From Enterobacteriaceae bacterium LSJC7 (lineage in GTDB: Bacteria > Pseudomonadota > Gammaproteobacteria > Enterobacterales > Enterobacteriaceae), in the NCBI GenBank assembly GCA_000302695.1, contig AMFN01000023.1, positions 1-64,000 of the forward strand: a stretch of 64,000 bases of DNA, written 5' to 3'. Below are positions 40,407-49,620 of this stretch, one piece after another (position 1 is the first letter of the stretch; each line of letters begins with the position of its first letter). The translations under genes were made by a program, and so were the position numbers. The notes beneath the pieces were generated by a model. The model saw nothing but the letters and a program-made list of their open reading frames with translations. It was not told the DNA's origin and searched no databases.

Positions 40407-40619
40407 TTAGTAGATAACCTGGGTCGGACCGTCGCCTATACCGCGATCGTTACGAGTCGGTACCGTGGAGTCCATGTCCGGCTGCTGGTTTTGCTCCGTG
40501 GTGTGCGCATCCGGTGCTTTTTTATCGGCAGGTGGAAAATAGAGTGGTCCCTTTAGCCCACAACCGGCCAGGGTAAAAAGTGCCAGCCCAAACGCCAGCG
40601 GACAGAAAATCTTATTCAT
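40407..40619 (-). CDS. lptM: LPS translocon maturation lipoprotein LptM (YifL)
   Basis: A 70-residue lipoprotein (E. coli: 67). The signal peptide ends in the lipobox LAGC (Cys at about residue 20), followed by the conserved [16 protein letters not shown]; the rest is a polar, disordered tail. LptM promotes correct disulfide formation in LptD. The frame continues upstream to 40721, but the signal peptide fixes the start at 40619. First gene of lptM-dapF-yigA-xerC-yigB-uvrD, divergent from cyaY. Confidence 0.93.
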   Translation of the reverse strand: MNKIFCPLAFGLALFTLAGCGLKGPLYFPPADKKAPDAHTTEQNQQPDMDSTVPTRNDRGIGDGPTQVIY

Positions 40620-40772
40620 TATCGGTTGCCTGTCATGATTCGTACTTCTGACTATCATCGCAGGTGAACACTGAAAAGCAATATCTTTTGCCTGACTGGC
40701 GCAACGGCGCACGGTTCCCATGCTCCTGCATTACTTTTATACTGCCGCCACAACCTGCAACGAGAAACCGAT

Positions 40773-41093
40773 ATGAACGACAGTGAATTTCACCGCCTGG
40801 CCGACGGCCTGTGGCTGACCATTGAAGAGCGCCTGGACGACTGGGATGGCGACAGCGATATTGACTGCGAAATTAACGGCGGCGTGCTGACGCTGAGTTT
40901 TGAGAACGGCAGCAAAATCATTATTAACCGCCAGGAGCCATTGCACCAGGTGTGGCTTGCGACCAAAAGCGGCGGCTACCATTTCAGCCTTAAAGACGGC
41001 AGCTGGATGTGCGACCGTTCAGGCGAAGAGTTCTGGAGTCTACTGGAGCAGGCCTGCACCCAGCAGGCGGGCGAGCCGGTCAGCTTTCGCTAA
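40773..41093 (+). CDS. cyaY: Iron-sulfur cluster assembly protein CyaY (frataxin)
   Basis: A 106-residue bacterial frataxin, the same length as E. coli CyaY, which binds iron and tunes Fe-S cluster assembly by IscS. The acidic first helix ([23 protein letters not shown], then DGDSDIDCE) supplies the iron site; the beta sheet includes ILTLSF-like and [16 protein letters not shown] segments. Its stop abuts the stop of convergent cyaA with no gap. The ATG is preceded by GAGAAACCGAT, a weak ribosome binding site. Confidence 0.95.
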   Translation: MNDSEFHRLADGLWLTIEERLDDWDGDSDIDCEINGGVLTLSFENGSKIIINRQEPLHQVWLATKSGGYHFSLKDGSWMCDRSGEEFWSLLEQACTQQAGEPVSFR

Positions 41094-43652
41094 TCAGGAC
41101 AGATAGTGCTGCATCAGCGGCGGCTCGGCGGCATCGTCGTCGGGCGCTGTCTCGGCCACCACCGGGCGCAGCGGCTGATTACGAAATGGAATCACCTGCT
41201 GGCGGCCATCAACCTTCACTATCTGGTAGAACTGCGGCAAGTTAAAGTTCACAAAACTGGTGCCCCAGGTAAAGCGGTCGTGAGATGAGGAGTAGAAGCG
41301 ACTCACATCGCGCACCAGATCTTCTTTACTGCCTTCACAGTGGTGATAGGCCTCGGCGCGGTTGCTTTCATCGAGAATATAGATGTTAAAGCCCTGCGCA
41401 TCCCCGGTTTCCTCAAAGAAGAACTGAATAATCCCTTCGCTGGCAAAGCCATCCACTACCGGTGGCAGCTGCACATGATGCGTTTCAACCTGCACCGACA
41501 GGCCGTGCAGTTTGTTGTTGGAAATCGCGCCGTAGAACTCCACCGCGTTTTCCAGCTTCTGTACCGAGACATTCAGGCGCTCGAAGAACAGCCCCCAGGT
41601 TTGCCCGGCCACGCGCAGCGCTTTGAAGCGCCCGGCGTCCTGGCGCGTGCTGGACAGTCGCAGTTCAATACATTCCGACACCAGCTGCTGGACGCGCGTG
41701 CGCATCAGGCCGCGCAGGTGCTGGCTGTAGCAGAACACCTCCACGCTGTCTGGCGGTGCCGCGTCCTGGTGCATTTTACCCAGAATGGTTTTCAGTGCCT
41801 CAATCATCGCCTGCTCGCCGTTAAAGTGCAGCGTACGCACTTCGTTCCACGAGTTGCGATACAGCAGGTCAACGCTGCCAATCAGGCACTGCTGCTGCTC
41901 GCCAAAGCTGAACACATCGAGTTTGCGGAAATCAAAATGGACGACCTGGTTGCGAAATGCCGCCGTCGGGTCATATTCCAGGTTGACGATAATCGCCAGA
42001 TGGCGGATTTCGCACGGGCTATAGAGTGCCTTTGGCGTGGGCGCTGGCAGGCGCAGCGGAAAATGGCTCGACACGTCTGCCACCATTTCCTGCAATTTCG
42101 CCAGGTCGCACACGTCGTTGCCTTTGATATACAGGTGCGTGCGTGACGTCAGCAGGCCGTTAAACCAGGCCCAGGCCACCAGCTTATTGAGATAGCGGTT
42201 ATATTCCAGCGGCTGATGGCTGATTATCGAGTCCATGCTCGGTGAGCGGTTATACAGATACCACCCGGTGCGGTTAGCGCGACCCGGCGGCACATAGATA
42301 AAGGTCAGGTTCGGCTCAGACAGGTCCGGCGAAATCTGCGGGTTGACCAGCGTGACCTTGCCCGGCAGCGCTTCAAATGCCGCGTACAGCTTGCGGGTGA
42401 GCACGCCAATATCCTGCGGACTGGCGCTGACGCTCAGATTATTGCGCCGCGCAAAGCGAATCAGGTTGCGATAGCTCTGCATCATGGCGTCAAGCAGTTC
42501 GTTGTGCGCTTCGCGCACCCGGTCAATCTTCCAGTTAGCGCGGTTGTCGAGCACGCTGATGCGTTCGTCGTCCCAGCCCCAGCTCTTCACCAGCTGGGTG
42601 AGGATCTCGCGTCGCCAGCCCACGCAGGCGCGCTCGCGTGACAGTTTTTCACACACCTTGAGATAGAAACAGCGGCGCACCAGGTCGAGGCGCGCGGTAT
42701 CGTCAACCTGAGTCAGGTAATGAGTAACGCGCTCAAGCATCATGCAGTACGGATCAAGGCCGAAAGAGACGATTTCACCGTCATGCAGGCGCTGTTTGAT
42801 GTCTTCGGCCAGCAGGCGCGTGTTGGGGTATTCCCAGGAATAGGCTTCAAGCAGCAGCGTTTTCAGTACCGCTTTATACGGTGAGTCGATGCTTTTATAG
42901 AGCTGCCACAGGCTGGCACCAAAGTACTCTTCTGCCGACAGGGAACTCAGCCCGCCGAGATCGAGCCATTCGTTTGGCGTCAGCACGCCCTGGGCATACA
43001 GCGTCATCACGTAATCGTCGTAATGCGCCTCTTCATTGACCGGCACCATATTCCACAGAATACGCTTACCGGCCATGCGTACCGCCGAGCGGTAAAATTC
43101 ATCAAGCAGCAATATATGCTGGGTAGAGCCGCAGTCTTCGCCGCCAAGACAGCCGCTCTCGTTATGGCGAAAGCGGTTTTCGTCTATCAGGAAGAAGCTG
43201 ACTTCAACACCAAGAGACGCCGCCCAGCTTTCCAGCAGACTGCACTTGCGCTGCAATAGCTGGCGTTCAGCGTTATCAAGCCAGGACTGGTGACACACCC
43301 AGATATCCAGGTCAGACGAACAGCTTTGCCCAATGGACGAGGTACTGCCCATTGAGTAGACGCCGGTTATCGGTAGTTCGCCAGACAGGGTTTTCTGCAC
43401 CGGTAAACCGCGGCGCAGTTCCAGTTCCTGTAAATAGTGGGTTTGGGTTTCATCAGGCGTGTAGAGGCATATGCCGGAGGGAACGTTACCGTCAAGATAA
43501 CCGGGCATCAGCGGATGATGGTAATGCAACAGCACAGGCAGCAAACTGTAGACCTGCTGGAATGCAGGTCCCATCGCCGCCAGTGCGCGATCCACGCGCA
43601 GCTGATTAATGGCATCCAGCCTCTGTTTCAGAGTCTCAATATAGAGGTACAA
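41094..43652 (-). CDS. cyaA: Class I adenylate cyclase CyaA
   Basis: An 852-residue cAMP-forming enzyme (E. coli: 848) and the source of the CRP co-activator. The N-terminal catalytic domain has the nucleotidyltransferase motif [17 protein letters not shown]; the C-terminal half receives glucose-PTS regulation, and its last 20 residues are variable. The frame opens at an ATG at 43709, but E. coli cyaA starts with UUG at [13 protein letters not shown], and the TTG is conserved here at 43652, so that start is used. A CRP-like site lies about 100 bp upstream, so cAMP feedback is likely. Confidence 0.94.
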   Translation of the reverse strand: MYLYIETLKQRLDAINQLRVDRALAAMGPAFQQVYSLLPVLLHYHHPLMPGYLDGNVPSGICLYTPDETQTHYLQELELRRGLPVQKTLSGELPITGVYSMGSTSSIGQSCSSDLDIWVCHQSWLDNAERQLLQRKCSLLESWAASLGVEVSFFLIDENRFRHNESGCLGGEDCGSTQHILLLDEFYRSAVRMAGKRILWNMVPVNEEAHYDDYVMTLYAQGVLTPNEWLDLGGLSSLSAEEYFGASLWQLYKSIDSPYKAVLKTLLLEAYSWEYPNTRLLAEDIKQRLHDGEIVSFGLDPYCMMLERVTHYLTQVDDTARLDLVRRCFYLKVCEKLSRERACVGWRREILTQLVKSWGWDDERISVLDNRANWKIDRVREAHNELLDAMMQSYRNLIRFARRNNLSVSASPQDIGVLTRKLYAAFEALPGKVTLVNPQISPDLSEPNLTFIYVPPGRANRTGWYLYNRSPSMDSIISHQPLEYNRYLNKLVAWAWFNGLLTSRTHLYIKGNDVCDLAKLQEMVADVSSHFPLRLPAPTPKALYSPCEIRHLAIIVNLEYDPTAAFRNQVVHFDFRKLDVFSFGEQQQCLIGSVDLLYRNSWNEVRTLHFNGEQAMIEALKTILGKMHQDAAPPDSVEVFCYSQHLRGLMRTRVQQLVSECIELRLSSTRQDAGRFKALRVAGQTWGLFFERLNVSVQKLENAVEFYGAISNNKLHGLSVQVETHHVQLPPVVDGFASEGIIQFFFEETGDAQGFNIYILDESNRAEAYHHCEGSKEDLVRDVSRFYSSSHDRFTWGTSFVNFNLPQFYQIVKVDGRQQVIPFRNQPLRPVVAETAPDDDAAEPPLMQHYLS

Positions 43653-43746
43653 GACGTATCGCCTGATGGTTTCAGTATGTTGGATAGACCCGTTTCCAAT
43701 GACTGCCATGAATGGTTATCGTAATTTGGCTGACAATTGCTGGAAA

Positions 43747-43764
43747 CGTGATCAATTTAACACC
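43747..43764 (-). promoter_or_regulatory. CRP site at the cyaA promoter
   Basis: The site reads GGTGTTAAATTGATCACG on the minus strand and agrees, base for base as far as I recall, with the site by which CRP-cAMP represses the main E. coli cyaA promoter. It is centred about 103 bp upstream of the TTG start. Confidence 0.78.
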
Positions 43765-43936
43765 TTGCCGGTTGACCGTAAAGAAAGATGCACTACACAC
43801 AGTGTAGCATCTATCCAACGGTTTCATTCTCCTGAAAAGTTTCCTGACCTGCATCTATTTGCACAGCGCCGTTGCAACTGACAGCCCTGGAGTAACCATG
43901 TAGGATGGGCAGTAAACGGTTATTACGGTAATAAGC

Positions 43937-44878
43937 ATGTCAGACAAAGTATTACGAATCGCCACGCGCCAGAGCCCACTGGCTCTGTGGCAGGCACATT
44001 ATGTCAAAGACCGCCTGCTGGCGTTGCATCCCGGCCTGAGTGTAGAACTGGTGCCTATGGTAACGCGGGGCGATGTCCTGCTGGACACACCGCTTGCAAA
44101 GGTAGGAGGCAAGGGTCTGTTTGTCAAAGAGCTGGAACTGGCCATGCTGGAAGGTCGTGCTGACATTGCCGTGCACTCTATGAAAGACGTGCCCGTTGAG
44201 TTCCCGCAAGGGCTGGGGCTGGTCACTATTTGCGAGCGCGAAGACCCGCGCGATGCGTTTGTCTCCCATCATTACGCCAGTCTCGACGACCTGCCGCAGG
44301 GCAGCGTGGTCGGCACCTCCAGCCTGCGCCGCCAGTGCCAGTTACTCAGCGCGCGCCCGGACCTGCAAATCCGCATGCTGCGCGGCAACCTTGGTACCCG
44401 CCTCGGTAAACTCGACGCCGGTGAGTACGACGCCATTATTCTTGCCGTTGCCGGGCTTAAGCGCCTGAAGATGGAAGAGCGCATTCGCCAGGCGCTGGCC
44501 CCTGAAGTCTCACTTCCGGCGGTTGGCCAGGGCGCGGTGGGTATCGAGTGTCGCCTTGACGATGAATGGACCCGCGCGCTGCTTGCCCCACTCAATCATC
44601 CGCAAACCGCGCTGCGCGTGCGTGCCGAACGCGCCATGAACACGCGCCTTGAAGGCGGCTGCCAGGTGCCTATCGGCAGTTATGCTGAAATCATCGACGG
44701 CGAGCTGTGGCTGCGTGCGCTGGTCGGCGCGCCGGACGGTTCACAGATTGTGCGTGGTGAACGCCGCGGCAAACCGGAAGAAGGCGAAACGCTGGGTGTG
44801 TCTCTGGCAGAAGAACTGCTGAACAACGGCGCCCGGGAAATTCTGACCGACGTTTATGACGGGAACGCGCCTGCATGA
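43937..44878 (+). CDS. hemC: Hydroxymethylbilane synthase HemC
   Basis: A 313-residue porphobilinogen deaminase, as in E. coli, that joins four porphobilinogen units to hydroxymethylbilane. The dipyrromethane cofactor-binding Cys is in [12 protein letters not shown] (about residue 242) and the catalytic Asp region is in [14 protein letters not shown]. First gene of hemCDXY, divergent from cyaA across 284 bp. Stop and hemD start overlap by ATGA. Confidence 0.97.
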   Translation: MSDKVLRIATRQSPLALWQAHYVKDRLLALHPGLSVELVPMVTRGDVLLDTPLAKVGGKGLFVKELELAMLEGRADIAVHSMKDVPVEFPQGLGLVTICEREDPRDAFVSHHYASLDDLPQGSVVGTSSLRRQCQLLSARPDLQIRMLRGNLGTRLGKLDAGEYDAIILAVAGLKRLKMEERIRQALAPEVSLPAVGQGAVGIECRLDDEWTRALLAPLNHPQTALRVRAERAMNTRLEGGCQVPIGSYAEIIDGELWLRALVGAPDGSQIVRGERRGKPEEGETLGVSLAEELLNNGAREILTDVYDGNAPA

Positions 44879-45636
44879 GCATTCTGGTCACCCGCCCTTC
44901 CCCGGCTGGCGATGAGCTGGTCGCTCGCCTGCGCGCGCTGGGGCGGGAGGCCTGGAGCCTTCCTTTAATCGAGTTTTCTCCCGGCCGCGAACTGGCTACG
45001 TTGCCAGGCTTATTACAGACGCTGGGTGAAGGCGATCTGGGATTTGTCCTCTCTCAGCACGCCGTTGAGCACGCCAACGCGCTGCTCACGCGCGAAAACC
45101 TGCGCTGGCCCAGCGCGTGCGCCTGGTTTGCCATTGGCCGAGCGACGGCGCTGGCGCTGCACAAAGTCAGCGCGCTGACGATAAATTATCCGCGCGATCG
45201 GGAAATCAGCGAAGTCTTGCTACAATTACCTGAATTACAAGCTATTGACGGTAAGAAAGCGCTTATCCTGCGCGGTAACGGTGGGCGTGAGTTATTAGGA
45301 GACACCCTGCGCGCACGCGGCGCACAGGTCACTTACTGCGAATGCTACCAGCGCTGCGCCAGACACTATGATGGCGCAGAAGAAGCCCATCGCTGGCGTG
45401 AACGCGGCGTTGATACGCTGGTCGTCACCAGCGGTGAGATGCTGACACAGCTTTGGACAATGATTCCGCAGTGGTATCGTGACAACTGGTTATTACGCTG
45501 TCGACTGGTGGTCGTCAGCGAACGACTGGCATCCCAGGCCAGGGAATCAGGCTGGCGGGACGTCAGAGTTGCGGACAATGCAGATAACGACGCGCTGCTG
45601 CGCGCGCTACAACAACATGAAATATGGGATGAATAA
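44875..45636 (+). CDS. hemD: Uroporphyrinogen-III synthase HemD
   Basis: A 253-residue enzyme (E. coli: 246) that cyclises hydroxymethylbilane with inversion of ring D. It has the usual weakly conserved bilobal fold; recognisable parts are the start [29 protein letters not shown] and [20 protein letters not shown]. It overlaps hemC by 4 bases and abuts hemX (TAATG). Confidence 0.95.
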   Translation: MSILVTRPSPAGDELVARLRALGREAWSLPLIEFSPGRELATLPGLLQTLGEGDLGFVLSQHAVEHANALLTRENLRWPSACAWFAIGRATALALHKVSALTINYPRDREISEVLLQLPELQAIDGKKALILRGNGGRELLGDTLRARGAQVTYCECYQRCARHYDGAEEAHRWRERGVDTLVVTSGEMLTQLWTMIPQWYRDNWLLRCRLVVVSERLASQARESGWRDVRVADNADNDALLRALQQHEIWDE

Positions 45637-46823
45637 TGACGGAACAAAAAGAATCCTCCGCCATGCCGGAAGAAACCCCTGCAACGGTTGAAACCGTAAC
45701 GCAGCCGGTCTCAACGCAACCCGTGGCAAAGAAAAACCGCGCTGGCGCGGCAAGTATTGCACTGAGCGTGATAGCTATCGCGATTGCGCTGGCCGCAGGC
45801 GCCGGGGCCTATACCTGGGGTAAAAAGCAAACCGACAGCCAGCAAACCGAAAACAAAACGCTGAGCACGCAGCTTGCCGCCCTTGTGCAGCAGCAGAGTC
45901 AGCAGAAAAGCGAGCTACAAGCGCTGGTCAAGCAGCAGGCGACACGCCTTGATGAGGCGCAAACCCGCATGACGGATATGGCGAAGACGCTGGACGAAAC
46001 GCGCGATAAACTCACCGCCATTTCCAGTAACGATGCCAAAACCTGGCTGCTGGCCCAGGCTGATTTTCTGGTGAAGCTTGCCGGGCGTAAGCTGTGGAGC
46101 GACCAGGACATCACCACTGCCGTTGCGCTGCTGAAAAGCGCCGATGAAAGCCTGGCGCAGATGAACGATCCGAGCCTGATTAATGCCCGCCGCACGCTCA
46201 CTGCGGATATTTCAAGTCTGGCAGGCGTAGCCCAGGTCGATTTTGACGGCATCATCCTTAAGCTTAACCAGCTGTCCAACCAGATTGATGACCTGCGTCT
46301 GAGCGATAACGATGACGACGCCGCACCGATGGATGCCGACAGCCCGGAAATCTCCGGCTCGCTCAGTGACTGGCGTCAGAATCTGACCAGGAGCTGGCGC
46401 AACTTTATGGATAACTTCATTACTATCCGCCGTCGTGACACCAGCGATGTGCCTCTGCTGGCACCAAACCAGGATATCTACCTGCGCGAAAATATCCGCT
46501 CGCGCCTGCTGGTTGCCGCGCAGGCCGTACCGCGCCATCAAAGCGAAACCTACAAGCAGTCGATTGATACCGTCGCCAGCTGGGTGCGCGCGTACTACGA
46601 CACCAACGACGCCACCACCAAAGCGTTTCTCGACGAATTGGACAACCTGAGCCAGCAAAGCATTGAAATGGACGTGCCGGATTCGCTGCAAAGCCAGCCA
46701 GTACTGGAGCAACTGATGAATAGCCGCATGCGCAGTATGGCCACGTCACAGCCTGCACCGGTGCCCGCCGTTTCTGAGCCGCAGCCGGCACAGCCGAATG
46801 CAGCGGCACCGCAGGGAGAATGA
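45636..46823 (+). CDS. hemX: Inner-membrane protein HemX
   Basis: A 395-residue protein (E. coli: 393) with a Pro/Thr-rich cytoplasmic start, one membrane helix (about residues 38-60: [20 protein letters not shown]), a Gln-rich coiled coil (about 65-130) and a periplasmic domain. Often annotated as a uroporphyrinogen-III methyltransferase, but no SAM-binding motif is visible, so that name is not supported. It lies between hemD and hemY in the hem operon and ends in a Pro/Ala-rich tail. Confidence 0.93.
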   Translation: MTEQKESSAMPEETPATVETVTQPVSTQPVAKKNRAGAASIALSVIAIAIALAAGAGAYTWGKKQTDSQQTENKTLSTQLAALVQQQSQQKSELQALVKQQATRLDEAQTRMTDMAKTLDETRDKLTAISSNDAKTWLLAQADFLVKLAGRKLWSDQDITTAVALLKSADESLAQMNDPSLINARRTLTADISSLAGVAQVDFDGIILKLNQLSNQIDDLRLSDNDDDAAPMDADSPEISGSLSDWRQNLTRSWRNFMDNFITIRRRDTSDVPLLAPNQDIYLRENIRSRLLVAAQAVPRHQSETYKQSIDTVASWVRAYYDTNDATTKAFLDELDNLSQQSIEMDVPDSLQSQPVLEQLMNSRMRSMATSQPAPVPAVSEPQPAQPNAAAPQGE

Positions 46824-46825
46824 TG

Positions 46826-48022
46826 ATGCTAAAAGTTCTCCTGCTGTTTCTCCTGCTGATCGCAGGCATCATCCTGGGCCCCATGCTGGCCGGTCATCAG
46901 GGCTACGTGCTTATCCAGACCAACACCTGGAACATTGAAACCAGCATTACTGCGCTTGGCATTATGCTGTTTGCACTAATTCTGGTGCTGTTCGCACTCG
47001 AATGGCTGCTACGCCGAATTTTCCGCACCGGTTCACGCACCCGCGGCTGGTTTGTTGGGCGCAAACGCCGCCGTGCCAGTAAACAAACCAACCTTGCGCT
47101 GATGAAACTCGCCGAAGGCGATTACCAGCAGGTTGAAAAGCTGCTGGCGAAAAATGCCGATCACGCCGAGCAACCGGTGGTGAATTATCTGCTGGCCGCC
47201 GAAGCCGCCCAACAGCGCGGTGACGATGCACGCGCCAGCCAGCACCTGGCTCGCGCCGCAGAAATGTCAAACGCCGACCCAATTCCGGTCGAAATTACCC
47301 GCGTACGTTTGCAGCTTGCCCGTAACGAAAACCATGCTGCCCGCCACGGCGTTGATAAGCTGCTGGAAGTCGCACCGCGCCATCCTGAAGTGCTGCGCCT
47401 TGCTGAGCAGGCGTATATCCGTACCGGCGCCTGGAGCTCACTGTTGGATATTCTGTACTCCATGGAAAAAGCGCAGGTCGGCGACGACGCGCACCGCAGC
47501 GCACTTGAGCAGCAGGCGTGGATTGGTCTTATGGATCAGGCTCGTGCTGAACAGGGTAGCGAAGGGCTGAAAGCCTGGTGGAAAAACCAGAGCCGTAAAA
47601 CCCGCCACAATCCGGCACTGCAGGTTGCAATGGCAGAACACCTGATTGACTGCGAAGACTACGACACTGCCCAGCAAATCATTCTGGAAGGTCTGAAGCG
47701 CGAATACAGTGATGCACTGGCGATGCTGATCCCGCGTCTGCAAACCGCCAACCCGGAGCCAATTGAGAAAGCCCTGCGCCAGCTGATTAAAACCCACGGC
47801 GATCGTCCGCTGCTGTGGAGCACGCTGGGTCAGATGCTGATGAAGCATGCTGAATGGCGTGAGGCGAGCTTTGCGTTTCGCGCCGCACTCAAGCAGCGCC
47901 CGGATGCCTATGATTATGCCTGGCTTGCCGACACGCTGGATAAGCTCAATCAGCCGGAAGAAGCGGCCACCATGCGCCGCGACGGTCTGCTGCTGACGCT
48001 AAAGAATAATCAGGAAGTCTGA
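46826..48022 (+). CDS. hemY: Tetratricopeptide inner-membrane protein HemY
   Basis: A 398-residue protein, the same length as E. coli HemY, with two N-terminal membrane helices (about 1-22 and 40-60), the basic loop WFVGRKRRRASKQT and a C-terminal domain of TPR repeats. It has no relation to Bacillus HemY. Three ATG codons occur in a row (46820, 46823, 46826); the ribosome binding site GGGAG fits the third at 7-base spacing. Last gene of hemCDXY, followed by a strong terminator. Confidence 0.93.
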   Translation: MLKVLLLFLLLIAGIILGPMLAGHQGYVLIQTNTWNIETSITALGIMLFALILVLFALEWLLRRIFRTGSRTRGWFVGRKRRRASKQTNLALMKLAEGDYQQVEKLLAKNADHAEQPVVNYLLAAEAAQQRGDDARASQHLARAAEMSNADPIPVEITRVRLQLARNENHAARHGVDKLLEVAPRHPEVLRLAEQAYIRTGAWSSLLDILYSMEKAQVGDDAHRSALEQQAWIGLMDQARAEQGSEGLKAWWKNQSRKTRHNPALQVAMAEHLIDCEDYDTAQQIILEGLKREYSDALAMLIPRLQTANPEPIEKALRQLIKTHGDRPLLWSTLGQMLMKHAEWREASFAFRAALKQRPDAYDYAWLADTLDKLNQPEEAATMRRDGLLLTLKNNQEV

Positions 48023-48038
48023 CTCTCCTGCTGACAAC

Positions 48039-48063
48039 AGGCGGCCTTCGGGCCGCCTTTTTT
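48039..48063 (+). terminator. Rho-independent terminator of hemCDXY
   Basis: AGGCGGCC (48039-48046) pairs with GGCCGCCT (48051-48058) around a TTCG tetraloop, followed by TTTTT. It lies 16 bases after the hemY stop. Confidence 0.93.
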
Positions 48064-48126
48064 ATGCCTGCTCTGCGGCCACAGTGTTTTGAGATGAGCA
48101 AGGCATACAGCCCAGGGATAGATAAC

Positions 48127-48166
48127 TCAACGCATGAAACCGTAACCCGCAGTACGAAGGGCTTTC
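48127..48166. repeat. Terminal fragment of an ERIC element
   Basis: CTCAACGCATG-AAACCGTAACCCGCAGTACGAAGG resembles the right end of the neighbouring copies (AACGCATCTGTAGCCCGAAGTATGAAGG) with small changes. It is probably a degraded fourth copy. Confidence 0.55.
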
Positions 48167-48168
48167 CC

Positions 48169-48288
48169 AAAATAATTCGGGTGACGGCAAGGCGGCAAGC
48201 GGGGGAATCCCCGGGGGCTTACATGAGTAAGTGACCGGGGTGAGCACGCGCAGCCAACGCATCTGAGGCCCAAAAAATGCAGAGGTTC
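48169..48288. repeat. ERIC element, copy 1 of the hemY-proM cluster
   Basis: A full-length unit starting AAAATAATTCGGGT, with core GGGGGCTTACATGAGTAAG and TGACCGGGGTGAGCACGCG, and ending near GCATCTGAGGCCC. The core matches the ERIC1R/ERIC2 primer sites closely. Confidence 0.85.
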
Positions 48289-48289
48289 C

Positions 48290-48408
48290 CCAAAATAATT
48301 CGGGTTACAGGAAGGCGGCAAGCGGGTGAGTCCACGGGAGCTTACATGAGTAAGTGACCGGGGTGAGCACGCGCAGCCAACGCATCTGTAGCCCGAAGTA
48401 TGAAGGGG
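48290..48408. repeat. ERIC element, copy 2
   Basis: A second full-length unit in the same orientation, starting AAAATAATTCGGGTTACAGG and ending GTAGCCCGAAGTATGAAGGGG. The core GAGCTTACATGAGTAAG and the following TGACCGGGGTGAGCACGCG are identical or nearly identical to copy 1. Confidence 0.87.
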
Positions 48409-48500
48409 AAAAGCGGGTGAATCCCTGAGAGCTTACATCAGTAAGTGATCGGGGTGAGCACGCGTAGCCAACGCATCTGTAGCCCGAAGTATGAAGGGGA
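48409..48500. repeat. ERIC element, copy 3 (left end missing)
   Basis: Begins directly at the internal AAAGCGGGTGAATCC, so about 25-30 bases of the left end are absent, then continues through GAGCTTACATCAGTAAG and TGATCGGGGTGAGCACGCG to the right end GTAGCCCGAAGTATGAAGGGG. The truncation at the junction suggests tandem duplication or recombination, not separate insertion. Confidence 0.83.
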
Positions 48501-48509
48501 AGAAGGGGC

Positions 48510-48536
48510 AAAAAAATACCCGCCATAGGGCGGGTA
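48510..48536 (-). terminator. Second minus-strand terminator, 460 bp beyond the tRNA operon
   Basis: TACCCGCC (48517-48524) pairs with GGCGGGTA (48529-48536) around ATAG; on the minus strand seven T follow (48510-48516). It points leftward although no gene is recognised between it and the proM terminator at 49021-49051. Confidence 0.82.
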
Positions 48537-49020
48537 ACTAAAACAGGTCTGTTTGACAACATAATGGTGCTTCACTCAACGTGGTGTCCATGATGCCTGA
48601 TGAGGCGGACAGGCCGCGACATCTGTTGGTGGACGATAAGCACCGTAAATGGCTCTGCATCATTCCTGGGTTTATGAAGCCGAAGGCAAGCATAAGAAGT
48701 GGAATGAGCATCTACGGGCTGTATTATGCATATTCCATGCCAGAAATAAAAGCGCTTTTAAATCAGCCGGTCATGGTGAATCTTGCCAGTCTACGCCACA
48801 AACGGGCGCATAACTGTCGCCATAAAGCGACACTCAGAGAGCAAAATTAACACACTCTATAAAATCATCAGGTTAGATGTCTCCATACAGAGACAATAGA
48901 AAATCACCCTGTCGCAAAACTCCGACAACGGCATTGACGTTCTGCTATGGGCCATCAACAGACGAGATCGAGTAAAACGCAGAGAGTGAATGTGAAATGA
49001 GAATAGAGAGAGAAAGTACA
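48537..49020. other. Gene-poor, AT-richer interval between ERIC cluster and tRNA operon
   Basis: Apart from the doubtful ORF at 48581-48850, no gene is seen. AAACAG-GT-CTGTTT (48541-48554) and a TGTCGC/GCGACA hairpin (about 48818-48833) are small palindromes. E. coli carries aslB and aslA at this position; no trace of either was recognised. Confidence 0.5.
48581..48850 (+). CDS. Unrecognised small ORF, doubtful
   Basis: An 89-codon frame opening with GTG GTG, with further ATGs at 48590 and 48593 and no convincing ribosome binding site. The product (MPDEADRPRHLLVDDKHRKW start, basic, no membrane helix) matches no family I recognise. The region is poorer in GC and richer in rare codons than the neighbours, consistent with decayed or acquired DNA. 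It occupies the place of E. coli aslAB. It may well be non-coding. Confidence 0.25.
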   Translation: MVSMMPDEADRPRHLLVDDKHRKWLCIIPGFMKPKASIRSGMSIYGLYYAYSMPEIKALLNQPVMVNLASLRHKRAHNCRHKATLREQN

Positions 49021-49051
49021 AAAACAAAAAAGCAGACGCTGAGGTCTGCTT
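49021..49051 (-). terminator. Terminator of the argX-hisR-leuT-proM operon
   Basis: AAGCAGAC (49030-49037) pairs with GTCTGCTT (49044-49051) around a 6-base loop; on the minus strand TTTTTGTTTT follows. It is 22 bases after the 3' end of proM. Confidence 0.9.
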
Positions 49052-49073
49052 ATGTCAGATAAGAGGAAAGAAA

Positions 49074-49150
49074 TGGTCGGCGAGAGAGGATTCGAACCTC
49101 CGACCCACTGGTCCCAAACCAGTTGCGCTACCAGGCTGCGCTACTCGCCG
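49074..49150 (-). tRNA. proM: tRNA-Pro (anticodon UGG)
   Basis: 77 bases including an encoded CCA end. The sequence agrees with E. coli proM as I recall it apart from one D-loop base, and has anticodon TGG in the loop TTTGGGA and the T-arm GGTTCGAATCC. Last gene of the four-tRNA operon. Confidence 0.96.
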
Positions 49151-49200
49151 ACATCTGTTTTCTTTTCTACTTTACTGCTACTACTTTACTACAAAAGTTG

Positions 49201-49287
49201 TGGTGCGAGGGGGGGGACTTGAACCCCCACGTCCGTAAGGACACTAACACCTGAAGCTAGCGCGTCTACCAATTCCGCCACCTTCGC
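49201..49287 (-). tRNA. leuT: tRNA-Leu (anticodon CAG)
   Basis: 87 bases with a long variable arm (TGTCCTTACGGACG) and encoded CCA, typical of class II tRNA-Leu; anticodon CAG in the loop CTTCAGGTG. Matches E. coli leuT in sequence and position. Confidence 0.96.
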
Positions 49288-49302
49288 ATTCCACGAAATT
49301 AA

Positions 49303-49378
49303 TGGGGTGGCTAATGGGACTCGAACCCACGACAACTGGAATCACAATCCAGGGCTCTACCAACTGAGCTATAGCCAC
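49303..49378 (-). tRNA. hisR: tRNA-His (anticodon GUG)
   Basis: 76 bases with encoded CCA; anticodon GTG in GATTGTGATTC. The T-loop reads GGTTCGAGTCCC, one base different from E. coli (GAATCCC). The G-1 position that marks tRNA-His is included at its 5' end. Confidence 0.96.
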
Positions 49379-49441
49379 CACTGAAACACTTCACGCGATA
49401 CTACCTGTTCGTACCACCGCAGCTCTAACGCCTGAAATTAA

Positions 49442-49518
<77 letters not shown>

Positions 49519-49534
49519 GTAGCGCCGTTGCGGA

Positions 49535-49568
49535 GGGGGATACTACGGACTTCGCGCCCTGCTGTCTA
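49535..49568 (-). promoter_or_regulatory. Promoter of the argX tRNA operon
   Basis: On the minus strand TAGACA (49563-49568), a 17-bp spacer and TAGTAT (49540-49545) precede a C-rich discriminator CCCCCTCCGC, typical of stringently controlled stable-RNA promoters. Confidence 0.75.
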
Positions 49569-49584
49569 GTGCTTTTTTTCACAA

Positions 49585-49613
49585 AATGCGCGTTTGGTTA
49601 TGCTTTGCGCATT
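49585..49613 (-). terminator. Weak terminator-like hairpin after yifK
   Basis: AATGCGC (49607-49613 read on minus) pairs with GCGCATT (49585-49591) around a 15-base loop, followed by TTGTG. It lies between the yifK stop and the argX promoter. Confidence 0.45.
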
Positions 49614-49620
49614 CTGCGGT

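Noticed and set aside
45636-46823. HemX as a uroporphyrinogen-III methyltransferase
   Set aside because: The protein is a membrane-anchored coiled-coil protein without a SAM-binding motif; the enzyme name is an inherited annotation.
48169-48500. Repeats after hemY as a CRISPR array
   Set aside because: Units are about 120 bp, imperfectly palindromic and joined without unique spacers; the core matches ERIC elements.
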